From: Saussurea involucrata
Taxonomy: Eukaryota > Streptophyta > Magnoliopsida > Asterales > Asteraceae
NCBI GenBank assembly: GCA_033807775.1
Contig: CM066326.1
Coordinates: 91,612,873 to 91,676,872 of the forward strand
Reading direction: 5' to 3'
Length of the DNA stretch: 64,000 nt
The notes beneath the pieces were generated by a model. That model worked only from the letters and a program-made list of their open reading frames with translations, was not told the DNA's origin and did no database searches. A program made the translations under genes and the position numbers. Shown piece by piece: positions 28,576 to 40,768 of this stretch (positions are counted from its first letter, which is position 1; each line of letters begins with the position of its first letter).

Positions 28576-30704
28576 TGTAACATCCTGAAATTTCAGTAAT
28601 AGTGTTTTAATGAGAATTGAGATGTATTTGTATTTTGGTGTAACCTTGAATTATATAGAAATTTTATAATTCAATAAGGTTAAAATACAAAGAACTAAGG
28701 TTTGGTGTCATATGTGGAAATAATGAATCTTGGAGGTGTGGTTGGTCATTTTAGAAAGTGGGTATGAATAAAATAGCTGAAAATCAGATATTTTATCTCA
28801 TTTTGTGGTTGGGTCGGTTTAGGAGGCTGAAAGAAAGAGAGAAAAGAGAAAAAGAAGGAAAGCAAGGGTTTGTTCATCAAATTGGTAAGGGATTTGTTGA
28901 TGTTTTCAATTGTGATTATTGTATGTGTTAGATTATGAACGAAATTATGTTTTGGATTTGATTTACATATCAGTAACATCAGATTTGAAGCATCAGATGG
29001 AGGATTAAAGTGGGTTTTGCAAACCTAAGGTGAGTTCATTTGTACTTTGCTTAAATCAGTGTTCGTATGTTAAATTGAATCGTGAAATAGCTGTATAAAG
29101 TGATTATGAACTGTATGGTTGTACTGGGAATGAGCTGAATCGAACAGACAAGAAGTTAGATTGAATTTTAGACTGCAGACCTGACTTTTCCGGATGAATC
29201 GTCGTATCCGGAAAACCCTAATGATGAATGTTTCCGGACGCAGGAAGTATCCGGGTAGGTTTTATATATTACAAGAATCCGGATGAAGTAAGTACCGGAT
29301 GGTATCCGGATGACTATAGAGTCCGGATGTTGTCCGAATTTGAATATTATCCGGAAAAGTAGGAATTTACCGGAAAGGATGTGTTGTCCGGGTGTTGGGA
29401 TTGTCCGGGGAAATTATGGTATCCGGAAAATGGAAACGTCCGGATAAGATGGGTTATCCGGAAACTTTAGGTTGTCCGGACACTTTGTACAGACCGGGCA
29501 ATTTTTAGTTCTGTTAATTGTGAATCGTTGTGATTTAGTGATTGAGACATAATTAGTTTAACATGAACATACGTACATTCGAAGGGTAGTATGTTAGGCT
29601 TGATGACTGTGTCAGTTTGATACTAGGCAGGTGTTTGGTATAGGTAAAGGAGATTGGCTCATACTGTATGCTATGAGGGAGGAATCTAGGAGGTATAAAT
29701 ATGATTTGCTCATACTTATTGTTATGAGGAATCTATATTAAATAAATACCGGTACGAGTGCAAGTAGTGTAATGGATCCATAGGCACTGAAGTTTGGTAA
29801 TCACATGGAATAGGCGTGTGGTATTACTCGTTTAATCGTTATTCCAGTGTGTGTGGGAAATCATGGAATAGGCGTGTGGTATTAATCGTTATTCCTGATT
29901 TCTAAGGAAGAGAGTGAGATTGACATAAGTGCTTGTGATCTCTGATTCTTTACCGATAAATGGGCGTGTGTAATCGCGATTTATTGGTGGAGAGCATTGA
30001 TCTAGAATCTGAGAAGATTCGTAGTGTGGCTCTGGGGTATGAAATGCTGATAAATGGGCGTGTGTAATCGCGATTTATTGGTGGAGAGCATTGATCTAGA
30101 ATCTGAGAAGATTCGTAGTGTGGCTCTGGGGTATGAAATGCTGATAAATGGGCGTGTGTAATCGCGATTTATTGGTGGAGAGCATTGATCTAGAATCTCT
30201 AAAGATTCGTAGTGTGGCTCTGGGGTATGATATGCTGATGGATTTGTTGTCAGTCATAGTCATGGGAATGGATGAAATTGTGTAATGGAATAGAGTTATA
30301 CGTACGGTAAGAAAAGGAGTAACCAGGTTTGTTATAACATGTGTACATTGATTTTTGCAAATGTTATTATTGAAACAAATGTTCTCACTAGGCGTTGGCC
30401 TAATCGTTTCATATGATGTTTTCTTACCAGGTGCAGGCTCAGGCAACTAAAGGGTTGTGGGACGAGTGTTTTTGGAATAGCAGAAGTGGCAATTAACAAA
30501 GAAGAGATTTTTGAAGGATAGCTTAGATAACGCAATTAATCTGATTATAGTGTCATGATTAGATTAATAGGTTGTTCGAAGTATCCTGTATTGTAAATAC
30601 ACTCTTGATGGTTAATTCCTTTGCTATCTATATAAGTTGTCATTTTATTGTCATAACCTGTTGTAACTTGAGGCTTAAATTGGCCTGGATTTTGGGGCGT
30701 TACA
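28576..30704 (+). repeat. 5' LTR of E2
   Basis: Starts TGTAACATCCTG, ends GGGGCGTTACA. Holds a TCCGGA-type cluster (about 29200-29500), three 94 bp tandem repeats (29955-30236) and the hairpin TAGGC-GTTG-GCCTA (30389-30402). Confidence 0.93.
29955..30236 (+). repeat. Three 94 bp tandem repeats inside the E2 5' LTR
   Basis: Units begin GATAAATGGGCGTGTG at 29955, 30049 and 30143. The same triplet occurs in the 3' LTR (about 36277-36558). The related solo LTR at 54379-56281 has only diverged shorter units. Confidence 0.92.
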
Positions 30705-33700
30705 ATATGGTATCAGAGGAATAGTTTAAGCGAACTAAGTATGCTGAGGAGATACTTAGACTTAAGCTGTGATGAATTAAGTTACGATATGTGAGAAAGG
30801 GGTAGAAGTACTAAGACGGGATAGTCTTAGAGTCAACAGAAATACGTGAATTTAGTACTGTAGCAATGGCAACGAGAATTCTCATGTAAAGTATGTTCGC
30901 AATTTCAATTAGCTACTGTTATTATGAATATGAGTTACACGAGCATACTTGTTTCTAAATTGTCACAGTGACTAATGATCGGTAAAGTACGTTTTGCATG
31001 TCTATACTCGTATAACCATTTCTTATGGTTATCCCTTTATGTTTTAGTAGAATGATGGTGAATACGCCACCAAGGTCCTTTGAAGGACATATCAGTTTTG
31101 ATTGGAGGTTGGAAGGATAACCTGGAATTGGCGGGACTCATGAAAGTCCGCCAAGGCAACCTTTAGTAGGTGGATTGATATGTGTGGAGATAGAGTATGA
31201 GATGATTGATCAAGATGGAAATGGTATGACATGGTGGAGTATGTGGATCGTGGAATGCCAGTATAGCAAATGTTATAAGGCCAAGAGGGCGACCACTGGT
31301 CGGAAGTAGAATGTCAATGATAAGTTACGTAAGTAAGACGATTGACCTCGTTTGAGTAAGTAGCCTTCAATTGCGAGGAAAGTTTTATGCCTGGTGTTTT
31401 AGTGTGTGTTACATGAGTTTTCTTGATTTCAAACCAAATGCATAAATAACAGTTTTAGTCAAGGTTGAATTAGCACGTGTGAAAGTGTATTTAAAGAAAA
31501 AGGCAATCCCATTTACGTCGCACAGCGAAATTTTTGAAGTTTTTACAAAGTATTTCTTACTTTACATGAAAAGTTGAATTGCAGCAAGAAAGCGTTGGTC
31601 AGCAAAACGTTTAATAACTAACAGGAGTATGGACCTATTAAACATCATATAAATAAGTGAGAGAACCGACTAGTTTATTTCGTGTCGATCAAACTTTTTC
31701 GAACTGTTGTCATACGAAGAGATTTTCAATTAGTATATTACCGCCGTAACAACACTGTTTTGGTTGAGAAGGATTGAGTTTTCGGAAATTTAATATGCAA
31801 ACGATTCTCGAGATCGTTGTGCAGTAATTTGGGGTATGTGTGCCCAAGTTATTTCCCAGTAGGGTTATTTAAAATGAGAAAATGTGCGAAATGATTTTTG
31901 TCATGCATAAAGGCTATGAACTCGCTAGGTCGTAGAGTATTACGTTATAAGCTAAGAAAGAACTCCAAGAGTGGAGAGGTGTTGGATAAACCTTGGGAGA
32001 AAGTTTGTAGTTTTGGTAATTGTGTTCAAATGAGAGATGAACAGTGTGAGAGTCGAAAGTGGACTTTAGTGTCGGTTGCATGAGAGTCTGTACCCTTGTT
32101 CGCTGACTAGGAATACAGTTGTCGAGGGACGGTTGTGTCCGGAGGAAGAATTAGGTTCAGTTAGGGACCTTAAAGTTAAGAAAGTGTCGACATGTCAAAT
32201 ATTGACTTTGAAGTCGATAGTTGTGTAAGGTGTATGAGACCTTTCGTCCGTCGTTGGGTGCGGTCTGGGTGCGTCCCGCGTATGCCTGTGCGAACAGGAA
32301 CAAAACCGTGAGCGGTACCGGTATGCTGTTATGCAGAGGGTATGCGCAAAGCAAATTTTATCGTGTACGACATAGTTAAAGATTTTGAGTAATTGACGAA
32401 TAAATTACTAATGAAAGAAGTTTCGAGTTATTGTTGCGCAAGCGAAAGATATTTAGTCAAAACACGCTTTTAATGTTTATTGTGGATGTGCAATATTTAT
32501 GATGTTTTACGTTTTAAAAATGTGAACATGTGGGTTGGGGGATTTTGGTAAATCCGACTATGTAAAGTTTTAAGAGTGGTAAACCTTTGTTTTGGGGCCG
32601 ATGGCCAATTAAGGGATTAAAAAGGGTAAAGATTTTGGGTATCAATGTATTTTGGTTTACGTAATCGTGTGAGTGACACATGTTTAACCAAACGTTTATT
32701 TTGGCCTTAAAGGCTTGATTTATATTCAAATGAGTCTTTTAAATGTTTGTTAGTTTTAGTGACTCGAGATGGAGCCTCGGATATGTTATATGCTTAACTG
32801 CTTTCTATTTGAACAAGTGTCGGTCTTAAGTGTAAAGACTGTTTGATAAATTGCGCGTTCTTAATACCTTTGAAACTAATGAACCTTGGCGAAGTAGATA
32901 CATTGTGGAGTATAAAAGAGTTGCTTATATGCATATATATATACCTATATAAGTTGACTTCGTTGGGAAAGTAGCAATGATGGGGTCGTAGGATTATCAT
33001 GCATCGGAACGTGTGTTGCATGATGTGAGTTAGATGTATTTAATTGTATGAGTAGATATTGATAAATAATCATTGGATTCTTTGAGCGGATGGCTCGGTT
33101 TTAGACTCGGTTGAGTATTGGGAGCATTCACCTGGTTTAAATAAGCTCGACGTAGGCTTGGGGTTGGAATTATATGAATTATATTATAATTAAAGTTTAC
33201 ATGAGATGAATACATTGGTTATTTCGGAGATCAGGTATGAATATTAAGCCTGGAATCAGAAGATTAAAAGTTAAAGGACCACCATGTAGGGGTGTTGGGA
33301 TAGTGAAGGGCTGTTGTTTTAGATAAGTGTTTGCTTACGGTGTGGATGGTTTATAAAGGATGAAGTATTAGACACGAACGAAGCAAGTGTATAGACTATG
33401 CCGATCCGTGAGAGATTGTGCCCTGTCTATGTATTGGTTTGGAATCACGAAGAGCCAGCAGGAAACAAGTAAGTTGAAATTAATTAGAAACCGCGAGTTG
33501 TGGTTCAACTAAAGTTGGGGAGGATTATAATAGTGAAATAGACTAAATTAATCATGCGGGAGAACATGATTGTACGTTTGAATTGTATACAAATGACCAT
33601 GAGAGACCCGGTCTGCTGTGTGATGTTATGGGTGGAGAATGTACGAGCGAGTAGTGACATCAAGTGCTAAGATAAGTGTGTCAACTAGTATGTAGTTTGT

Positions 33701-34649
33701 AAGATGGTGTAGTGATATGGCTAATATCGGAATAGAATGGCAGAAAAGTAGTGGGTGTTTATCTAAAGCAATGTTGATTGTGTGAGTAGCTAGGTAAGTA
33801 AGTTTATGTTCTTGAATCATTGGAAGTTAACGAAGATGATGGATATGTTAGTCAAAATATGATGTAAAAGATGCAAAATCCTTAAGGAATATAAGTTGCT
33901 CCTTATGTGTGAAAGAATTGTACGAGAAAATATTAGTTGAAGATCTAAGAATGGGTAATAACTTCGAACGGTATGTTGTTTCAAGATAACTAGGTTGATT
34001 TCCTTAAGTTAGAATTTTGGTACAACTGTTTGGTTAGGTATAGTAATGAGAAAATGTTATCAGTATGTGGAAAAGTTGGGAGAAAGAGACAAGTAATGTT
34101 TGGAGGGTAGTACTCCAAGCTAACGTGGGAAGAAATGATAAAAAGATCGGACCTAAGAATGTAGTTATACTACAGGTTCAATGGAATTATTACCCTTATT
34201 ATACAACACTTTAGTATTTGGTTGCAATATAGTCGCATAGTGCAATAATGGTGTGAGGAAATGGTAGCACTGTGTACTAAAGAAACGTGTGAGTCATGGA
34301 TATAACAAAGGTTTGTCGTATTTATCGGAGTATTCAAAGTGGTGAGTATACTCAATTAAGGTGAGTATAGATTTTCAAGCAGTAGATAGTAATTTTATTT
34401 TGAAACCAGAGATCGAGTTACGGTTAATGTCGGTATGGTAGACCAAGAAATAGTCGGGTAAAGATTTGATGATGAACAGTGACTCTAAGGAGGTTTGCAA
34501 ATCCAAGTTGGGGAGCGGATACTAATGAAAGAGGTAAGGTTCAGAAAATATGAAAAGATGAATTCTTGTTTTTTCTGGACTTTTAATTGTGATTAAGTAT
34601 GTAAGACTTAAAAGGAAGAGATGTACAAAATATTTCATGTTGATATGAT
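30705..34649 (+). other. E2 interior, no protein-coding gene recognised
   Basis: Open frames in this stretch are short and motif-free. The region 31420-32170 is shared with E1. The frame 31898-32083 (61 codons) resembles the 40-codon frame in E1 over its first part, with many replacement differences. Confidence 0.6.
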
Positions 34650-34856
34650 GTGATTTCTTTTACTAAAGTAAGAGTGAATGAGAAGAATTGTTGTGTGGAA
34701 GAACTAGAGGCAATTTTGGAAAGATCGGTTAGAAAGCTACGTATTGGCAAGGAAGTAGCTATGTTGAAAGTAAAGTGGAAACACCATCAAGGTGCTAATG
34801 TGACTTTAGAGTCGGAAGAGAATATGAAAGAGAGACATCCCCATTTGTTTACCTGA
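34650..34856 (+). pseudogene. Remnant of gypsy integrase C-terminus (chromodomain-like)
   Basis: The last roughly 55 codons read VEELEAILERSVRKLRIGKE ... LKVKWKHH ... SEENMKERHPHLF, the usual order of the chromodomain at the end of chromovirus (Tekay/Del type) integrases: a strand with AIL-R, then VKV-W-HH, then a Glu-rich helix ending in YPHLF-like residues. The stop is followed by GGGGACGAAATC and the purine tract. Upstream integrase core is absent, so this is a relic of the ancestral pol. Confidence 0.75.
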
Positions 34857-34898
34857 TCTTGATTTCGGGGACGAAATCATTTTCAAGTTGGGGAGTAT

Positions 34899-37026
34899 TG
34901 TAACATCCTGAAATTTCAGTAATAGTGTTTTAATGAGAATTGGGGTGTATTTGTATTTTGGTGTAACCTTGAATTATATAGAAGTTTTATAATTCAATAA
35001 GGTTAAAATACAAAGAACTAAGGTTTGGTGTCAATTGTGGAAATAATGAATCTTGGAGGTGTGGTTGGTCATTTTGGAAAGTGGGTATGAATAAAATAGC
35101 TGAAAAATCAGATATTTTATCTCATTTTGTGGCTGGGTCGGTTTAGGAGGCTGAAAGAAAGAGAGAAAGGAGAAAAAGAAGGAAAGCAAGGGTTTGTTCA
35201 TCAAATTGGTAAGGGATTTGTTGATGTTTTCAGTTGTGATTATTGTATGTGTTAGATTATGAACGAAATTATGTTTTGGATTTGATTTACATATCAGTAA
35301 CATCAGATTTGAAGCATCAGATGGAGGATTAAAGTGGGTTTTGCAAACCTAAGGTGAGTTCATTTGTACTTTGCTTAAATCAGTGTTCTTATGTTAAATT
35401 GAACCGTGAAATAGTTGTATAAAGTGATTATGAACTGTATGGTTGTACTGGGAATGAGCTGAATCGAACAGACAAGAAGTTAGATTGAATTTTAGACTGC
35501 AGACCCGACTTTTCCGGATGAATCGTCGTATCCGGAAAACCCCAATGATGAATGTTTCCAGACGCAGGAAGTATCCGGGTAGGTTTTATGTATTACAAGA
35601 ATCCGGATGAAGTAAGTACCGGATGGTATCCGGATGACTATAGAGTCCGGATGTTGTCCGGATTTAAATATTATCCGGAAAAGTAGGAATTTACCGGAAA
35701 GGATGTGTTGTCCGGGTGTTGGGATTGTCCGGGGAAATTATGGTATCCGGAAAATGGAAACGTCCGGATAAGATGGGTTATCCGGAAACTTTGGGTTGTC
35801 CGGACACTTTGTACAGACCGGGCAATTTTCAGTTCTGTTAATTGTGAATCGTTGTGATTTAGTGATTGAGACATAATTAGTTTAGCATGAACATACGTAC
35901 ATTCGAAGGGTAGTATGTTAGGCTTGATGATTGTGCCAGTTTGATACTAGGCAGGTGTTTGGTATAGGTAAAGGAGATTGGCTCATACTGTATGCTATGA
36001 GGGAGGAATCTAGGAGGTATAAATATGATTTGCTCATACTTATTGTTATGAGGAATCTATATTAAATAAATACCGGTACGAGTGCAAATAGTGTAATGGA
36101 TCCATAGGCACTGAAGTTTGGTAATCACATGGAATAGGCGTGTGGTATTACTCGTTTAATCGTTATTCCAGTGTGTGGGAAATCATGGAATAGGCGTGTG
36201 GTATTAATCGTTATTCCTGATTTCTAAGGAAGAGAGTGAGATTGACATAAGTGCTTGTGATCTCTGCTTCCTTACCGATAAATGGGCGTGTGTAATCGCG
36301 ATTTATTGGTGGAGAGCATTGATCTAGAATCTGAGAAGATTCGTAGTGTGGCTCTGGGGTATGAAATGCTGATAAATGGGCGTGTGTAATCGCGATTTAT
36401 TGGTGGAGAGCATTGATCTAGAATCTGAGAAGATTCGTAGTGTGGCTCTGGGGTATGAAATGCTGATAAATGGGCGTGTGTAATCGCGATTTATTGGTGG
36501 AGAGCATTGATCTAGAATCTCTGAAGATTCGTAGTGTGGCTCTGGGGTATGATATGCTGATGGATTTGTTGTCAGTCATAGTCATGGGAATGGATGAAAT
36601 TGTGTAATGGAATAGAGTTATACGTACGGTAAGAAAAGGAGTAACCAGGTTTGTTATAACATGTGTACATTGATTTTTGCAAATGTTATTATTGAAACAA
36701 ATGTTCTCACTAGGCGTTGGCCTAATCGTTTCATATGATGTTTTCTTACCAGGTGCAGGCTCAGGCAAATAAAGGGTTGTGGGACGAGTGTTTTTGGAAT
36801 AGCAGAAGTGGCAATTAACAAAGAAGAGATTTTTGAAGGATAGCTTAGATAACGCAATTAATCTGATTATAGTGTCATGATTAGATTAATAGGTTGTTCG
36901 AAGTATCCTGTATTGTAAATACACTCTTGATGGTTAATTCCTTTGCTATCTATATAAGTTGTAATTTTATTGTCATAACCTGTTGTAACTTGAGGTTTAA
37001 ATTGGCCCGGATTTTGGGGCGTTACA
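34899..37026 (+). repeat. 3' LTR of E2
   Basis: Near-identical partner of 28576-30704, with the same CCGG cluster (35510-35830), 94 bp triplet and hairpin (36711-36724). Confidence 0.93.
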
Positions 37027-37031
37027 AGTCA

Positions 37032-37632
37032 GGGCTCCATTGATACTTTCAAGGTTTTGACACTGTTCTATCTTACCATCCCAACTGATCTATCCCATAA
37101 TTTCCATAACTAGGACTCTCCCGAAACTGGAGTCTTACTCAAACTCAAACATTCATCCTCTCTGAATCCACGAAGAGCTACCTCTAGACGACTCATAACA
37201 TTCTTCACAACGTTTCTTCTCTACGATGTCTACATACATCACATCATAATGACTCTTACACGACACTTCCCCAAGCAATGGAGCTCGGTCTATCCCTCAG
37301 GGATCTTCCTGACCTATTCCTCGACGTTCTCCCAGCCATAGCGCTAAACTGAAAGAAACCGATAGCTAATCCTTGCTAGACGTGACACAACAAATTTGCT
37401 GTAAGTAAGGTATTGTAAGCACGCACATGTACCTGTAAGTTCGTAATTACACTGGCCAGGTGTAATCCCAAACTTACCTTACACGTTTGTCCTTGGCACC
37501 TTATTCCTAAGCGCATTTATAGTGATCGTTCCTAGAGGCAATCCTATGTCTCGGCTGTGTTCCTCATCTTACAGTTTAAGTTTAGGCCCAAATGGTCACC
37601 TAAATCCCTTAAACTAAGGCTCTGATACCATT
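37032..37632 (-). other. E1 untranslated leader with primer-binding site
   Basis: About 600 bp between the E2 insertion and the E1 5' LTR. The primer site reads CTCTGATACCA on the plus strand at 37620-37630. No open frame. Confidence 0.7.
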
Positions 37633-37738
37633 TGTAACATCCCAATTTCATAACATGCATTCATCTAGAAAATAAGCATTCACATTACAAAAATATCTTG
37701 TCTTTACATCATCAATAAAGTGATCTAAATAAAATTGA
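37633..37738 (-). repeat. Truncated E1 5' LTR
   Basis: First 106 bp (plus-strand order) of the LTR, TGTAACATCCC to AAAATTGA, then the match to the full LTR stops abruptly. Confidence 0.9.
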
Positions 37739-38104
37739 GCTACCTCTAGACGACTCATAACATTTTTCATATTGTTGGATTAGTTATTATCATAGAACAT
37801 GGTTGTGTTTATGATTGAATCATATAGATTCGAATACAATTTAATATTTTGTAATTAGAAGATCTGATATTATTTTTTCACATTTAAGCGCCAGTGACAA
37901 TGATCATGTATACGTGATTGATAATTGCGTTAAATTTTTACTATTTCAAGATTTTTCCATTAACATTGTCATTGTTGTGAAAATTTATGGTGTCTATGAC
38001 TTCATTGCTAAAAAATCATCCTCAAATCTTATTGGAAAAACTATTTTCATGATCAAACGTCGAAATATATTTTGTTGAAAAGTTTCAGAGATTTGGTTTG
38101 TAAC
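37737..38104. repeat. Templated filler and duplicated left flank
   Basis: 37737-37764 repeats 28 bases of 37175-37202 exactly. From about 37762 to 38104 the sequence repeats 22733-23075, including the GTAAC next to the LTR. Confidence 0.9.
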
Positions 38105-39764
38105 TGTAACATCCCAATTTCATAACATGCATTCATCTAGAAAATAAGCATTCACATTACAAAAATATCTTGTCTTTACATCATCAATAAAGTGATCTAA
38201 ATAAAATTGACAGCGGAAGGCTCTACGTCCACAGCCGAGATTCTATCTATAGACATCATTCAAAGTCTTGGAGTCGCTCTAGTCTCCAAATCCTCCTTGA
38301 GTCACTCCTAGTTCTTACTAGAAGAACCCATAGCGCGCGTACCTGAAAATGGTTTAGTTTTGAAAAGCGAGGGTTAGACCAAAAGGTCTAGTGAATTCCC
38401 TCCATTAACATTTATCACAGTATAAATATCATTTCATAAAGAAAATACTTTCACATCTTCCTCATAACATCATCCAAGGTTAAACACGGGGTTCAGGGAA
38501 TTGCATAAGCTACTCCGATCGGGGCCTAACGGACACCCTCTCGTCTACGCCGGAATCCAATTGGATTCCCCGTTCCTTCATGTAGGAGAAAACGAATTCC
38601 AACCTACAAGCTAACCTCCATACGCCCAAGGGATCAGAGATCCCAAGGTACCCCGTCCCCACCGTGCAACCGACTCCACATAGCATACACATACATTGAA
38701 ACCATATGCATGAAAACATAAAACATCTTTCGTTTGTGGGTAAACATGTAAATCATGAAAGCATGCATAACTTTTATAAATCAATTCATTCTCGATAAAG
38801 GAACCAAATTCAGTAAAAATGGTACGTCATAAAAAGGAGTGAGAGAACTCACCTTTGATTATCGTAGAACGCATTTCTTAAATTCCTCCCAGCTAAACCA
38901 GTCGAACACCTAAGGGCATTAGATTCGGATCAGATTAAATGGCTCAACCTACTGTCCAACACACATTTTCCGGATACCAACTTGTCCGGACACCAAGACT
39001 GTCCGGATACCCATACTATACGGATACCAAGATTGTCCGGATGCACCTCCTTTCCGGATACCCAGACTGTCCGGATACACCTTCCTTCCGGATACTGCAC
39101 CCGGTAACTCAAACTACCCGGAAAATCACCCACCCGGAAACTACCATCCTTATCCGGAATCTACCATAAAACTTCACCCGGAAACTAGCATACATATCCG
39201 GATACCATCATAACATCACGAACTGATGGTGTCCGGATACGACTGCTGTTCGAACCTAGAATTCTAAAAGTGAATAAAACTCAAGTTTTAGCCATTAGTT
39301 TGATTAGATAACCATAAGGGTTCATCCACCAACCCCAAACACCCAATTAATCCAACTTTAATCCCCTAAAATCGATTCATTAAGACAAAACCCATAAAAC
39401 TCATTTTCAAGGAAATATGGTGAAAACTCAAGTAATCAACAACATCAGCCTTAAGAATTCAAGACAAAGAGAAGGAGAAGCATTACCCTAATCAGAAGAA
39501 CGAATTAGGATGCATTACCTTTGCAGATTCTAGCTTGACTCCTCTTTTCTCTTGATTTCTCCTCAAACTCTTCTTTCTCTCTTTCTTTCTTCCTTAGTCG
39601 CCAACACCAAGACAACAATACTGATTTGTGATATTGAGGGTTGCCCTAGGGATTTGTGCCCTACACCTCTTTCACCAATTGACAATTCAGCCCCTCAAGA
39701 ATACTTTCTTTTATTCCACTTTGACCACCAAACTCTAAAACCCACTAGAATTTGGGTTGTTACA
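38105..39764 (-). mobile_element. Solo LTR of the E1 family (1660 bp)
   Basis: Complete LTR flanked by GTAAC at 38100-38104 and 39765-39769, so its two ends share one insertion event. Its left flank and target site are the same as those of E1. Carries the CCGG cluster (38960-39240) and hairpin (38375-38390). Confidence 0.93.
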
Positions 39765-39769
39765 GTAAC

Positions 39770-40616
39770 AAGCTAATTTTTTTTATTTCTAGGTTTTTAT
39801 TTTTTATTTACATAACAGTTCAATATGAATAGTTTGTTTTATTGTCTTGCATTCTAATAGTTTAATATTTAGTATTTATTTATCATTATTTTTTATTTAC
39901 AAAACAATCATAATGATTAAAAAAAATTCTTATTTAACTTTCATTTTTTTATTTTACACGAGTCTATTTATTTACATTTTATTGTATTAGTTTAACAATT
40001 AATATAAATAAAATCTTTTAGATTTATTTACTATTATTTTTTATTTACATAACAATTAATATATCAATATTAATACACTATTATGAAATAGGTCAAAGGA
40101 ATGTATATTGGCGTTTTTAGAATGCTCTATTTTTTTATCCAATTTTCAGTTTTTTAAATGTATATATATACCTCATTAATTGATTAAATATTCTTGTATT
40201 TTTTTAATTAATTGTTATATATTAATGTGTACCTCATAAATTGATCTAATGTTTTATATTCTTCAGTTAATTATTATGAACCAATACACATAAATGAAAT
40301 AGTTATGAAAAATTATTACATTTTAATATGATATTTACTATTCATTTTTTATTTAGACAATAACAAATGTATTATTACAAAAAACACTAAAGAAACTTAT
40401 GTTGAAATTTTGAGAATTTTGAATTACTGTTTTTATTATTTATTCAATTTTTAGTTTTTTAAACCTATATATTTATATTTCAATAAATGATTAAATATTT
40501 CATGTATTTTTGTAATTATTGTATATCAATAAACCTCATTAATTGACCTAACTTTTCATATACTTCTTTTAATATATGAAATAGTTATGACAATTTAATA
40601 CATTTCAATATCTATA
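39770..40616. other. AT-rich spacer; no gene seen
   Basis: About 85 percent A+T with scattered ATTTATTTAC-like words and no open frame of note. It may be decayed transposon sequence, but no ends could be assigned. Confidence 0.6.
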
Positions 40617-40637
40617 TCTATACTACTTTATAAAAAT
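40617..40637 (+). other. Helitron-like 5' terminus
   Basis: TCTATACTACTTTATAAAAA preceded by A. The same words begin the Helitron at 59141. A matching 3' end could be the degenerate CTAGT at 59219-59223, which would make the intervening non-LTR sequence one gene-carrying Helitron of about 3 kb. Confidence 0.45.
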
Positions 40638-40768
40638 TCTAAAATGATTTTTTTCTAAATAGCAGTTTTTCAAGATTCAGTTTTTTTCATAGCCACGATT
40701 ACCTGGTTCCCCTCCTTCTCCACGACGTCTACTCTCCACATTCCTTCAATATCGGTTCAACCTCCTTC

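Larger units (their letters stand above)
28576..37026 (+). mobile_element. E2: nested Ty3/gypsy LARD-like element, young
   Basis: Inserted in E1 with target duplication AGTCA (28571-28575 and 37027-37031). LTRs 28576-30704 and 34899-37026, about 2.13 kb each, differ at few positions. Primer site TGGTATCAGAG at 30708-30718; purine tract AAGTTGGGGAG just before 34899. The 4.2 kb interior (30705-34898) lacks gag, protease, RT and integrase core, keeping only a chromodomain-like C-terminus. It must depend on another element's proteins to move. Confidence 0.93.
23076..37738 (-). mobile_element. E1: Ty3/gypsy-type LTR element, non-coding interior, 5' LTR truncated
   Basis: 3' LTR at 23076-24735 (starts TGTAACATCCC, ends GTTGTTACA), target duplication GTAAC at 23071-23075, polypurine tract at about 24738-24750. 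At the other end the primer site (TGGTATCAGAG, minus strand) precedes the 5' LTR, which survives only as 37633-37738. The interior, without the nested E2, is 24736-28570 plus 37032-37632, about 4.4 kb, with no open frame of recognisable retroviral type. This fits a LARD or a badly decayed gypsy. The terminal GACGGAATTC-TTTTAAGGGGGG motif is usual for plant gypsy elements. Confidence 0.85.

Noticed and set aside
28746..28979. 77-codon minus frame in the E2 LTR, also at 35031-35303
   Set aside because: Present in both LTRs, low complexity (poly-Phe/Ser), no start context.
29955..30236. CRISPR-like regular repeats
   Set aside because: Units are directly adjacent without spacers, lie inside an LTR, and the genome is a plant's.
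30096..30446. 116-codon minus frame, repeated at 36418-36768
   Set aside because: Repeated only because both E2 LTRs contain it; it runs through the 94 bp tandem repeats and has no motif.
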